A DNA stretch of 64,000 nucleotides from Shewanella polaris (GTDB taxonomy: Bacteria > Pseudomonadota > Gammaproteobacteria > Enterobacterales > Shewanellaceae). Position 1 is the stretch's first letter, and each line of letters opens with the position of its first letter. Shown piece by piece: positions 28,834 through 39,900 of the stretch. A program made the translations under genes and the position numbers. The DNA lies in NCBI RefSeq assembly GCF_006385555.1, contig NZ_CP041036.1, positions 434,001 to 498,000 of the forward strand, written 5' to 3'. A model generated the notes under the pieces. The model saw only the letters and a list, made by a program, of their open reading frames with translations, was not told the origin of the DNA and searched no databases.

Positions 28834-30242
28834 TAATTCACGCCTCCTTCATAATCGCGTTCACCGCGCCATTCTTCTGGGCGGGTAACTCGAAGTGAGT
28901 CGAGTAGATCGCCAGTCGCATTTAAAACTCGATATCGAGCTGCGATTTCATCATATTCGGTTTGTAAATAATCTTTACGTGCTTCAAATAGTTCATTCTC
29001 GGTATCGAGTAAATCGAGAAGGCTACGTTGGCCTAAATTAAATTGTTGCACATAAGCCACTTGAGTCTGTTTAGCCGCTTCAACATGTTCGCGAATGAAC
29101 TGCTTTTGTGGAGTTAACATTTGGTAGGCATTCCAAGCTAGAGTCATTCCTTCAACTACCTGTCGATAAGCGCGTTGTTGAATTTCTTTGGCTTCGTTGA
29201 TTTTATAAGCAGTTTCTCTGTCTTTAGCAATATCTTTACCGCCAGCGAAAAGGTTATATTTAACCCGAATCATTCCTACTAACTCATTATTGTAGCCATT
29301 GACATTTTGGCTGCTAATTGCGCTATAGCCATCTTCACCATCAGTATCGTTATTCCAATTACCATTCAGCTCTAGGCTTAGTTGAGGGAAATAGGTGGCC
29401 TTGGCGGAGCTTCGCTCTTTTTTTGCGGCATTAATGTCGTTTGCTGCTGTTTTTAACACTGGATGCTTCGCTTTTGCTGTAATGATCCCTTGTGCTAAGG
29501 TTTCTGGCAGCATGTCGGCATCAGCTACTGGTAAGATTAAGTTATCTGGTTGTGATTCTACAATTCTTATAAAGGCTGCTCGTGCGTCTTCTAAATTATT
29601 TTTAGCCGAAATAACATTGGCATTTGCTCGGGCAAGACGACCAGTGATTTGTGATAAATCTGCTATCGAGCCTAACCCTGAGTCTGTCCGCTGTTTTATT
29701 TGATCGTAAATCTCTTTATGACTGGCGAGATTTTTTTCAGAGAGTTGTAATACTTGTTCGGTACGGATTACATCAAGGTAAACATTAGTGACATCCAATG
29801 CCATATCTTCAGCAGCAGAAAATAATGCCCACTGATCGGCACTGGCTTCAAACGAATAACGATCGACTTCGCTACTGGTATAAAAACCATCGAAGATCAT
29901 TTGTTTGATACTAAAACCAGCTTCGCCACGCTCTAATTCAATAATACCGTCATCATTGACATCACCTTGACCAGCCTTTCGGCGAGTCGATGGGCTATCT
30001 GTTTGTTCCCAGCCATAGCCAGCAGTAATATCAACGGTTGGCATATAACCAGCTACAGCTTGGTTAACTTGTTCTTCACGTGCTTTAAAGCTATTAAAAG
30101 CAATACGTAACTCTGGATTGGTGTCCAGTGTATGTGCAACAGCTTGTTCAAGTGTTTGACTTGACGCTGTTGGTGTTATCAACATTGATAAAGCTAAGGC
30201 TATAGCACTTAGCTTTTTTTGTTGATTTATAATTGTAGGCAT
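28833..30242 (-). CDS. aggA: TolC-family outer-membrane channel (AggA-type)
   Basis: 469 residues: a signal peptide (to about residue 28), then two TolC repeats (OEP domains) starting TLEQAVAHTLDTNPELR and, in the second half, long coiled-coil helices ending YVQQFNLGQRSLLDLLDTENELFEARKDYLQTEYDEI, a block typical of type I secretion channels. It forms the outer-membrane exit for the giant adhesin together with the HlyD and ABC proteins. GGGAGG lies before the ATG. AggA of Shewanella was first named for autoaggregation. Confidence 0.92.
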   Translation of the reverse strand: MPTIINQQKKLSAIALALSMLITPTASSQTLEQAVAHTLDTNPELRIAFNSFKAREEQVNQAVAGYMPTVDITAGYGWEQTDSPSTRRKAGQGDVNDDGIIELERGEAGFSIKQMIFDGFYTSSEVDRYSFEASADQWALFSAAEDMALDVTNVYLDVIRTEQVLQLSEKNLASHKEIYDQIKQRTDSGLGSIADLSQITGRLARANANVISAKNNLEDARAAFIRIVESQPDNLILPVADADMLPETLAQGIITAKAKHPVLKTAANDINAAKKERSSAKATYFPQLSLELNGNWNNDTDGEDGYSAISSQNVNGYNNELVGMIRVKYNLFAGGKDIAKDRETAYKINEAKEIQQRAYRQVVEGMTLAWNAYQMLTPQKQFIREHVEAAKQTQVAYVQQFNLGQRSLLDLLDTENELFEARKDYLQTEYDEIAARYRVLNATGDLLDSLRVTRPEEWRGERDYEGGVN

Positions 30243-30264
30243 TAAAAACCCTCCCGGTTTCTTC

Positions 30265-31647
30265 TTAGCGCTCTCTAAGAGCAGTATCTTTTGCTCTTAA
30301 TATTGGATTTAAAATGTACTCAAGTATAGATTTTTTCCCTGTTATGACATCTACAGATGTAAGCATTCCTGGGATTATTGGCATCTCCGTGCCATCGTCT
30401 TTCATTAAACTAGATTCTTGTGTTCGTACTTTTACGATGTAAAAGCTGTTACCTTCTTCATCTTGAGATGTATCGGCACTAATATGTTCAACGGTTCCTT
30501 TGAGCCCACCGTAACGAGTAAAGTCATAAGCAGTGACTTTTACTATTGCAGGTAATCCAGGATGTAAAAAAGCAATATCTTTTGGCAATATTTTGGTTTC
30601 TATCAGTAATTTATCTTCTGATGGCACTATTTCCATAATATCTTCGCCAGGCTGTACTACGCCACCTAACGTATTAAAGTTGATTTTTTTAATGGTACCA
30701 ACAACTGGAGATGCTATGACGGCCTTACTGACTTTATCAAATGCACCTATTTGTGCCTGATTCATGCGAGATAGTTTAGTTTGCATTTCATTGAGTTGTG
30801 CACGTAAATCGGTAACGTAAACAAATACCGCATCACGGCGCTTTAAGATGGCTTCATCCATAGATGCTTTCGCTTTAGGGCGTAAGATCCTAACAGATTG
30901 CAGTTCACCTTGAATATCATTAACTGTGCGTTCAAGTTTTAGCAGTTCAACTTCAGGGACAATACCTTTACGAGCCAAAGGCTTTGTCAATTCTAGTTCG
31001 CGAGATACTAATTGATAACTTTTTGTAAGGGTACTTATTTTAGAGGCTAGTTCGTCTGTTTCTTGCTGACGTTGTTGTATTTGACGTACCAAAATTTCTA
31101 ATTGATTACTTAAATTATCGAGCCGAATTGAATATTCTTGCTGTTGACGTTTAACTAGCTCTGGTTCTTGATCAATAATGTTCTGTGGAAATATCAATTT
31201 TTGTTGGGTAATTTTGACTTGTTGGCGCCAGTCAGAAGACATATCTGAAATAATAATACTGTCTAATTCAGTCCGCATGCGGAGTATATTAGTTTGCAAT
31301 CCATAAACTTCCTGTTCCTGTTGATCAAAGTCTGAGCGGAAACGTGTGTCGTCAATACGAGCTAACGCTTGTCCTTTGGTGACAATAGCTCCTTCTTGAA
31401 CGTATACATCTTGTAAAATACCGCCATCTAAACTCTGAATAACCTGTAATTGCGAAGAAGGGATGACTTTACCCATTCCTGTTGTTACTTGATCTAACTC
31501 TGAGAAATAAGCCCATATAAAAAAGCACACCATCATAGCAGCCAATGACCATATGATAAGACGATGTCCGGAAGGGGCATCGGTCATCATTGCGCCATAA
31601 ACGTCATCAACCATTTCCAAATCTTCTGTTGTCAGATGCTTACTCAT
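30265..31647 (-). CDS. HlyD-family membrane-fusion protein of type I secretion
   Basis: 460 residues. One membrane segment (residues about 28-47, IIWSLAAMMVCFFIWAYF), a lipoyl/biotinyl-like hairpin (IQSLDGGILQDVYVQEGAIV), long coiled coils (residues about 100-290) and a C-terminal beta-barrel with VTAYDFTRYGGLKGTVEHIS. It bridges the inner-membrane ABC transporter and the AggA channel; the counterpart in Pseudomonas is LapC. The start overlaps the ABC gene stop in an ATGA junction, so the two are likely translationally coupled. Confidence 0.93.
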   Translation of the reverse strand: MSKHLTTEDLEMVDDVYGAMMTDAPSGHRLIIWSLAAMMVCFFIWAYFSELDQVTTGMGKVIPSSQLQVIQSLDGGILQDVYVQEGAIVTKGQALARIDDTRFRSDFDQQEQEVYGLQTNILRMRTELDSIIISDMSSDWRQQVKITQQKLIFPQNIIDQEPELVKRQQQEYSIRLDNLSNQLEILVRQIQQRQQETDELASKISTLTKSYQLVSRELELTKPLARKGIVPEVELLKLERTVNDIQGELQSVRILRPKAKASMDEAILKRRDAVFVYVTDLRAQLNEMQTKLSRMNQAQIGAFDKVSKAVIASPVVGTIKKINFNTLGGVVQPGEDIMEIVPSEDKLLIETKILPKDIAFLHPGLPAIVKVTAYDFTRYGGLKGTVEHISADTSQDEEGNSFYIVKVRTQESSLMKDDGTEMPIIPGMLTSVDVITGKKSILEYILNPILRAKDTALRER

Positions 31648-33821
31648 GAATTCTGACCTCCAAAAATTGCTCCAGAGTTGAGTTTTGCAAGAATGTCTTC
31701 TTTAGGTCCGTCGGCCATCAAGTGGCCTTTATCGAGTACAATAATACGATCAACTAAATTGAGCAGATGCATTTTATGAGTGATTAATAATAAAGTTCTA
31801 TCGCGACTGACTAACTGCATCGAACGAATAAATTGTTTTTCTGCTCGAGCATCAAGGCTTGCAGTAGGTTCGTCCATTAAGAGTATCGAAGGATCATTTA
31901 GGGTTGCTCGTGCTAGGGCAACGGTTTGTCTTTGTCCCCGACTTAGCGCTAATCCACCTTCACCAACTTGTTGATCCAAACCTTCAGATTCTAAATTGGT
32001 AAACAAGCTTACTCCTGAAAGCTGAATCGCTCTCATCAACTGATGTTCAGTGACTTGGCGAGAGCCAAATAAAATATTGTCGCGGATAGAACCATGAAAT
32101 AAGGTGACATCTTGGGGTAAGTAACCAAAGTTACGTCTCAGGTCGCTAGGGTGAATTTGTCCGACATCAAGACCGTCATAACGCAGGCTACCTTGAGTTG
32201 GTTTATATAACCCGAGTAATAGCTTGGCTAACGTACTCTTACCTGACCCATTTCGACCAATAATGGCGATACGTTCTCCAGGATTTATACGTAGAGATAG
32301 AGGATGCAGACTTGGTTTTTCTGAACCGGGAAAGCTGAAGCTGATATTATCCGCTTCTATTTTACCCATAAATCGTTCTTTACTGGCTAAATGTCCTTTA
32401 TCCTCAAACTCATCTTCTTGCCCCATAATGGCGTCAAGTTGACGTAATGAGCTAATAGTATGGTTACCGCGGGTTATTAAGCCAGCTAGCTGAGCCATAG
32501 GTGCGATAGCTCTGCTAGAGAGCATGACGGCTGCAATAATGCCGCCCATTGATATTTCGTTATCTGCCAGACGATATACACCCAAAATAACGACTGATAC
32601 TACCGTCAGCTGTACGATAAAGCTTGCGCTATGACTGATATAATTAGACAGTTTTTTTGTTTTGAGTTGCCAATTTGCAGTGTGACCTATCATTTGTTGC
32701 CAGCTTTTTTGTACTAAGCCTTCAGCGCCGTTGGCTTTGATTGATTCTAACGCTGATAGACTTTCAATCAAATGACCATGTTTTAAACTGGCAAAACGAT
32801 TGCTTTCTTCAATAGCTTGTTTTAATTTTGGCTGTAAATACAAAGTTATTGCAATAATGATTACGCTACCAATTACTGGAATTAGCGCTAAATCTCCTGC
32901 AACAATGTAGATAATAATGACAAATAACAAGGCAAAGGGGAGATCAACCAGTGCAGTAATGGTTGCTGATGTTAAAAACTCACGGATGCTGTCAAATTCA
33001 CCTAATTGTCGAGCCATTCCACCTACACTGGGTGAACGTTTTGATAACGGAATACCAATGGCTTTGGCGAATAATTTTGACGAAACAATAATGTCGACTT
33101 TTTTACCTGCCACATCAATTAAATAACTTCTTAATTGGCGCATGATAAAATCGAAAATATAGGCAATACTTGCCCCAATGGCCAATACCCACAGTGACTC
33201 AAATGCAAGGTTAGGCACGACTTTGTCATACACATTCATAATGAATAGTGGTGATACTAATGCAAATAAATTAACCAAAACTGAGGCGATAAGAGCATCG
33301 CGATAAATGGGCGCAGAGTCTTTAATGCTTTGTAATAACCAATGGCTGCTATTGTCATGAAGGTGAACATCAAAACTCTTATCACCACGGTAATCTTGTT
33401 TGACTAAAAATAGATAGCCTACATATAGGGTTTCTAAGCCTTCAATGGTCAGGGTCTCTTCGCCACCTGTTTCAGGTAATTGAATAACGGCTTTATCTTG
33501 TTCTAGATTTATTTCTCTTAAAATACAGGCCTTTTTATCCTTTAGTAATAGGATACAAGGCAGCAAAATATCTGAGATTTGGTTGAGGTCTTTTCGGGTT
33601 AATTTTGCTGACAATCCCGCTCGAGCCGCAGCTTGTGGCAGTAGTTCAGGGGTAATAACCGCGCCTGATAACGGAAGACCTGCGGCCAATGAATCAATTG
33701 AGCATGGGCTGCCAAAGTGTTCTGTTAATAACACTAGGCTATCTAGCAGCGGATCGACTGTTACTCGTTGCGATGCCGAAATTGCCCATTGTTCTTGATG
33801 GTTAGACACAGTTGCTGGCAC
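31644..33821 (-). CDS. Type I secretion ABC transporter with C39-like domain (LapB type)
   Basis: 725 residues. The N-terminal C39 peptidase-like domain (residues about 20-145) has LDSLVLLTEHFG where active peptidases carry the catalytic Cys, so it is a docking (CLD) domain and not a protease. Six membrane segments (about 165-440) follow, then the ATPase: Walker A GRNGSGKST, signature LSRGQRQ, Walker B ILLMDEPTASLD and H-loop ITH. It drives export of the adhesin through HlyD and AggA. The start is GTG at 33821; AGGA lies 10 nt upstream. It is 89 bp downstream of the adhesin stop, separated by a hairpin. Confidence 0.94.
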   Translation of the reverse strand: MPATVSNHQEQWAISASQRVTVDPLLDSLVLLTEHFGSPCSIDSLAAGLPLSGAVITPELLPQAAARAGLSAKLTRKDLNQISDILLPCILLLKDKKACILREINLEQDKAVIQLPETGGEETLTIEGLETLYVGYLFLVKQDYRGDKSFDVHLHDNSSHWLLQSIKDSAPIYRDALIASVLVNLFALVSPLFIMNVYDKVVPNLAFESLWVLAIGASIAYIFDFIMRQLRSYLIDVAGKKVDIIVSSKLFAKAIGIPLSKRSPSVGGMARQLGEFDSIREFLTSATITALVDLPFALLFVIIIYIVAGDLALIPVIGSVIIIAITLYLQPKLKQAIEESNRFASLKHGHLIESLSALESIKANGAEGLVQKSWQQMIGHTANWQLKTKKLSNYISHSASFIVQLTVVSVVILGVYRLADNEISMGGIIAAVMLSSRAIAPMAQLAGLITRGNHTISSLRQLDAIMGQEDEFEDKGHLASKERFMGKIEADNISFSFPGSEKPSLHPLSLRINPGERIAIIGRNGSGKSTLAKLLLGLYKPTQGSLRYDGLDVGQIHPSDLRRNFGYLPQDVTLFHGSIRDNILFGSRQVTEHQLMRAIQLSGVSLFTNLESEGLDQQVGEGGLALSRGQRQTVALARATLNDPSILLMDEPTASLDARAEKQFIRSMQLVSRDRTLLLITHKMHLLNLVDRIIVLDKGHLMADGPKEDILAKLNSGAIFGGQNS

Positions 33822-33868
33822 GTATTACTTATCCTTTATAATTATCATTATGTTAGAAACAATTTATA

Positions 33869-33895
33869 GACGCTTACATATTACTACGAAGCGTC
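33869..33895 (-). terminator. Hairpin between adhesin and transporter genes
   Basis: GACGCTT (33869-33875) and AAGCGTC (33889-33895) pair around a 13-nt loop in the 89-bp gap. No T tract follows on the minus strand, so it may only reduce read-through or protect the adhesin mRNA, allowing unequal expression of adhesin and exporter. Confidence 0.4.
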
Positions 33896-33910
33896 ATTAA
33901 ATTGTGGTAT

Positions 33911-36900
33911 TTAAGGAATAATACTACCATCTTGAGTGTTGCTTAATAGCTCTGCTAAAGTGGTACTTTGTGCCGAAGATGCATCTGCTGCATCTGTTGT
34001 GTCGACGATTAATGCGCCATCATTTAACAATCCGTTGATAATGACACCATCATCACTACTGCCGTATACACCAGATAAATCTACGCCGTCTAATATGATG
34101 TGCTGTTCAAACACGCCATCGTTATCAGCATCAATATCGATAGTGGTAGTACCGTCATTTTCACTGAAATTCAGCATATCATCTAAGTTAGCTAGATTTT
34201 CATTAACCAATAAGTCACTTAAATCAATGCTGTCTTTGCTGATGTCAAAATCAATAATGGTATCAGTACCACTTTCATTGGCATTCCATACAAAGGTATT
34301 GTTACCTTCACCGCCAATTAATAAGTCATCACCTAAACCACCACTGAGTAAGTCATCACCTAAACCGCCGATCAAGATTTCATTTCCATCGCCACCAATC
34401 AGTACGTCATCACCAGCCCCCCCATCAAGAACGGCATCGGCAAAGTAAATACTGCCAGTAGAACCACTCGCTCCGTCTGAAATATAGACGCCTGTTTGAG
34501 TGCTTTGGTCGCTTAAGGTAATGGTGAAGGTTGCTCCTCTTGACGCTAAATCACTTCCGGTATTGTTACCTAAGTTATCAGTATCCATTGAGAACCAGAA
34601 CTGGTCTCCATTGGTAAAGTCGCCTTCGGTAAATGTTGCTGTAAATATGCCACTGTCTGCAGTCATATTGGCAAAGATATCGTCATCTGAGCCCGTAATA
34701 CCTTGTGAATCACTGCCTTTAACAAGTGATGAATCACTTATATCGAAGTGACCGTCGGAATCACTTCCAGCATTAAGGTTAATTTGTATCTGAGTAATGG
34801 ATAAACCAGCGGCCAAGAATGCAGCATCAAAACCAAATTGATTTTGGGTCCTATAAGTATCTCCTGCTTTTACCGTTGCATTGATACTAACCATTGAAGT
34901 GTTGTTTGCCGTTGAATTGGCGATGATAATGTCGTTTTCATGAGTACCAATCAAGGTCGTAGAGTCTTGATAATCAATTGTGACATTAGCACTATCTTCA
35001 GTACCATTACCGGTCAAAGTATAATTGAAACTATCGCCATCATTTGCAGCGGTAACCGTAACATTGCCATTATTTAGAGATGCATTACTGCCGCTGACAT
35101 CAGTGACACTAGTGATTTCAGCATCACTAGTCGTTGCATCACCATGAGTAAGGTATTCAGTCGAAATAGTGAGATTATTTCCTGCTGCTTGATTCGTAAT
35201 AATATTATTAACATTGGCATCTAATGACGCGTGATAATCAACATTAATCACCAAATCAAATGTGCCTGTGTCACCATCGTTATCGATGATAGTGACTTCA
35301 AATGTCTCCTGTTTATTAAGTACATTTTCACTTGAGTCAATAAAGTAAATATATTCACCAGTTTCGAAGTCGATGGTGAATGTTGCACCTAATGCCGTAG
35401 TGATAATTTGAATAGGGTTATTTTCATCATAACGGTAAGTAACATTGTCTATTACTAACTGATCCACATTGCCACCATCAGCACCGACTAACACACCAGT
35501 AGTGCTGGTACCTAATATACCCAATCCACCAGAGACAGCATTGGATTCAAAATAATCAAGAATGGTGTTAGTTAAATCATCGGCATCATTAACCTTAATC
35601 GCATAGTCTTCATTACCATTCACTTCAGGATATGAGATAGGTAAAATTTCATTTAAACTTGCGTCACCAATACCAATACCAAATGCAATATCGTAGTAAG
35701 TATCTATGTATGTTTGCCATTGAGTTTGGAGTGTGGCATTAACGTCATGATTATTTGTGGGCTCGCCATCTGAGATGAAATAAACAAAACTCTGGTCAGC
35801 ATCAGGTAAGACTACATTAGCCATGACCTCCTTTAAAGCACTGTCATAGTGAGTACCACCACCTGCTTGAAGTGCATTAAGATAGTTTATCGCGGCGTCA
35901 ATATCGTCAATCAACCAAGTTGAATTTGCAACACTAGAGGAGTAGGTCACAATTTGTATATTGACATTACCAGCTGCATCAACTTCATTAATGAGTGCAG
36001 TGAGTGATTCAATTGCGGTTTCAAGGTAGGTTTTCCCGTTACCAGCACTATCATCCATACTGCCAGAGACATCTAAAATCAGAGTTAGGTTTGTGGTAAT
36101 AGGGTCAGCACTGGCTTGTAGATTTTGCTCAATATTGTGAACTACAGGTTCATCATCAACAATGGATATGGTTAACTTAGCATTACTGTTATAACCAGAG
36201 TCATTCTCAATTACGTAGTTATATTCTTCTAAAACATCAGCACTAGTGGTATTAGAATACGTGAGTTCATACTGATAATCACCAGCTCTGAAACCATTTG
36301 TATCATCGGTATATACCGTTAGAATACCGTTAGCTGTTGTAATGGTTATAATACCATTAACAGGTGATTGGCCATCTAAGCTGCTTATTACAGTACTACT
36401 ACTAATTCCTGAATCATTATCTAATAAATTGCCTGTAGCGATATTCGAGCCTGTACCTTCCTCTGTACCGCCAGCTAAGCCAGCTTCAGATACAACTGAA
36501 CTATTATCTGCTGCAATAGGCGTAGAGTCTTGAGACATACTCAGAACCGCTGAAGATTGATCACCATCAGAGTCCTCAAGTAAATAGGTGAATTCTTCAG
36601 TTATTGGCGTTCCGTTTCCTATAGATGTTGTTGTTAACGAATTAAGAGAATAATTAGTATTCAGACCAGCAGATAACACGATATATTGAAAAGGATTGCT
36701 AGAATCAATAACTAATGAATTACTGTTTGATGTTCCAGTAGATACAATATTTCCACTAGCATCATAAGTAGTCCAAATAACCTGTTCTGAATCGCCAACA
36801 TTATTTAGCTTCAAATCAACATTATTAATTGTCGCTGGCGAGCCTAAATCGATAACAAGAGCCTCTCCAGTATTGATTTGAGCATTAGTCACACCAATAT

Positions 36901-39900
36901 AGCTATTGCCATTATTCGAACCAATATTACTACCAGGTGTACCCATGTTGTTTAGGTTCAAGGCCGTAGAAGAGCTGACTCCGTATAAATCAATGTCAGT
37001 ATTATTTTTTAAGTCATCATATGTATAACTATTGATAGTGGTATCAGTTTGTGTTGATTGATAACTATAACTACCATCTTGATTAATTATTAATTGGCCA
37101 TTATCAGTATCTATAGTGAGGTTGCCACTATCATCAAAGCTGTCATAAACAACATTTTCATAGGTAACACTGATAAGCGTTGTTGCATCAGCCCCTAGGG
37201 TGTCGACTCCAGAACCATCGGTACCATCGGCAGTTATCACATTGCCATATGCTAAACCTCCAAAGCCAATACTATCGGCGTCATCAACAGCCGTCGGAGC
37301 GGTATCATTTACATCGATTGAAACTAGCGTCCATTCTGAATTCCCAGTTCCATCAGTTGCTTGGTAATAGAAACTGTCAACCAGTGTGTCGTTACTGCTG
37401 TGATCAAGATTTGCCGGAGCTTGGTAACTGTATGTTCCATCTGCATTGATAGTAATAGTGCCACCAAGAGCTGTTGAGAAACTTGCTCCAGCTTGAGTGG
37501 CATCAATACTATTACTATTTGAATTCCCTGGGGCGAATTTGAGAACCGATAAACTACCTCCTTCAATATCACTGTCGTTATTAACTAAGTCACCAGAGTT
37601 AAATACGATAGTTTGCCCTTCAACAGCAATTAACGTATCAGGGGTGGCTTCAGGGGCAGAGTTAGCACCGACAATATTAATTGTGACAGTTGCAGTATCT
37701 GTCGCGCCATATTGATCTGTCACGGTATAGGTAAAGGTATCTGTTGATAGCTCTCCTGGCGTTAGCGCGTCAAATACATTATTTGTGTCGTAAGAATAAG
37801 TACCGTCACTGTATATAGTTAATAGTGCTCCACTTGGTAGTGTAACGACTTGTCCATCAGTAATAGTGGAGCCATTCACTCCTGTTAGAGAGTAGGAATG
37901 ACCTTGTGAATCATTGTCGTTATTCAGTAAACCAGAACTAGTGTCTGTTATTGCTAAGATGCTATCTTCAGAAACAACATAGCTCCCCACAATTGCAGGC
38001 CCGGATGCAGTTATACTTGTTAGGAAGTAATCTGATGAATCAGCTAAAGTTGAACCGCTATTTGCTTCACTAACCGTTTCAGTTGCTTCAAAGACCAATT
38101 GGTCGAATACAATGTTTCCAGTATTAATCGTGAAAGTACCAGTATTATCATTTGAATCAGCCTTAAATGTTTCACTTGCGACTAGCTGACCATTGTAATA
38201 AGCCATCCAAACACCTTGCTCACCATCGTTTTCATTCGTAAACAAGTGAGAAACACTAAATGTTGCTTGATTAACTAAGCCATTAAAATCAATTACAATA
38301 GCCTCAGATGTACCGGTAGCTGAGTCATACTCAATCTGTCCAACAATTTGATTAGATGTACGTGGAGAGCCTGCTACACCAAGATTGTTACTTGAGTCAT
38401 AGTTGATTGCTCCAATAGATCCATCACCGTTACGAGCGGAAATGGTCATTAGAGCTTCACCACTACTCGATTGAGGAATAGTCCAAGCATCGTCAGCACC
38501 TGAAGACACATTGAATGCTGTTCCTGAAAGGTCATCATTAGCATCAACATTGTTAAGGTCAAATGTAACAATTGCGGTATCAGTTAAACTGCCATCACTT
38601 GTTTCAACTGTTAAGTTAATTTGGCTGCCATTGTCGTAGTCAATTTTAGTTGTGTCATTAACTGAAATTACGCCAGTTTGAGCATTAATGATAAATGCAC
38701 CATCTTCACTTATTAGACTATTTGATCCATTAGCAAGCACAAAAGAATAAGACAATGTGTCACCGTCTATATCAGTATCATTTCCGGTATTCACTTCGTT
38801 AACGTTATATACATTAGTGCCATTTGCAATGGAGTCATTGATAGTGGAGGTGTAATCGTCAATGACTGGAGCATCGTTCACCGGCGTGACCGTTAAGCTC
38901 AATGTCGAGGTGTCATTAGCGCCTGAGCCGTCGGTTAAGGTGTAAGTGATCACCGGCACTGCGCCGTTGTAGTTGGCGACAGGGGTAAAGGTATATACAC
39001 CCGCATCCGTTAAGCTAAAGGTACCCACGCCTGTAATGGTCACATCGGTTCCATCGGCGCTATGCACGGTTGTATCGCCCGCGACAGTAAAGGTGGTGAC
39101 TGAAATAGGGCCATCAACACTGCTGCCATCGATGACATTACCCGTCACTTCTGGGCTGTCTTCGACAATGCTGCGAATTTCGTTGTCATCAGTGAAATCA
39201 TCGTTCACTGGCGTGACCGTTAAGCTCAATGTTGAAGTGTCTGTAGATACGCCGTCGGTTAAGGTGTAAGTGATCACCGGCACTGCGCCGTTGTAGTTGG
39301 CGACAGGGGTAAAGGTATATACACCCGCATCCGTTAAGCTAAAGGTACCCACGCCTGTAATGGTCACATCCGTGCCATCGGCGCTATGCACGGTTGTATT
39401 GCCCGCGACAGTAAAGGTGGTAACTGAAATAGGGCCATCAACACTGCTGCCATCGATGACATTACCCGTCACTTCAGGGCTGTCTTCGACAATGCTGCGA
39501 ATTTCGTTGTCATCAGTGAAATCATCGTTCACTGGGGTCACCGTCAAGCTTAAGGTCGAGGTGTCATTGGTGCCTGAGCCATCGGTTAAGGTGTAAGTGA
39601 TCACCGGCACTGCGCCGTTGTAGTTGGCGACAGGGGTAAAGGTATATACACCCGCATCCGTTAAGCTAAAGGCACCCACGCCTGTAATGGTCACATCCGT
39701 GCCATCGGCAGGGTGCACAGTTGCGCTACCGTCGACAGTGAAGCTGACCACAGTTAATGGGCCATCAACACTGCTGCCATCGATGACATTACCCGTCACT
39801 TCAGGGCTGTCTTCGACAATGCTGCGAATTTCGTTGTCATCAGTGAAATCATCGTTCACTGGCGTGACCGTTAAGCTCAATGTCGAGGTGTCATTAGCGC

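Noticed and set aside
31644..33821. ABC transporter as a bacteriocin-type peptidase-exporter
   Set aside because: The C39-like domain lacks the catalytic Cys, and the cargo is the adjacent RTX adhesin.
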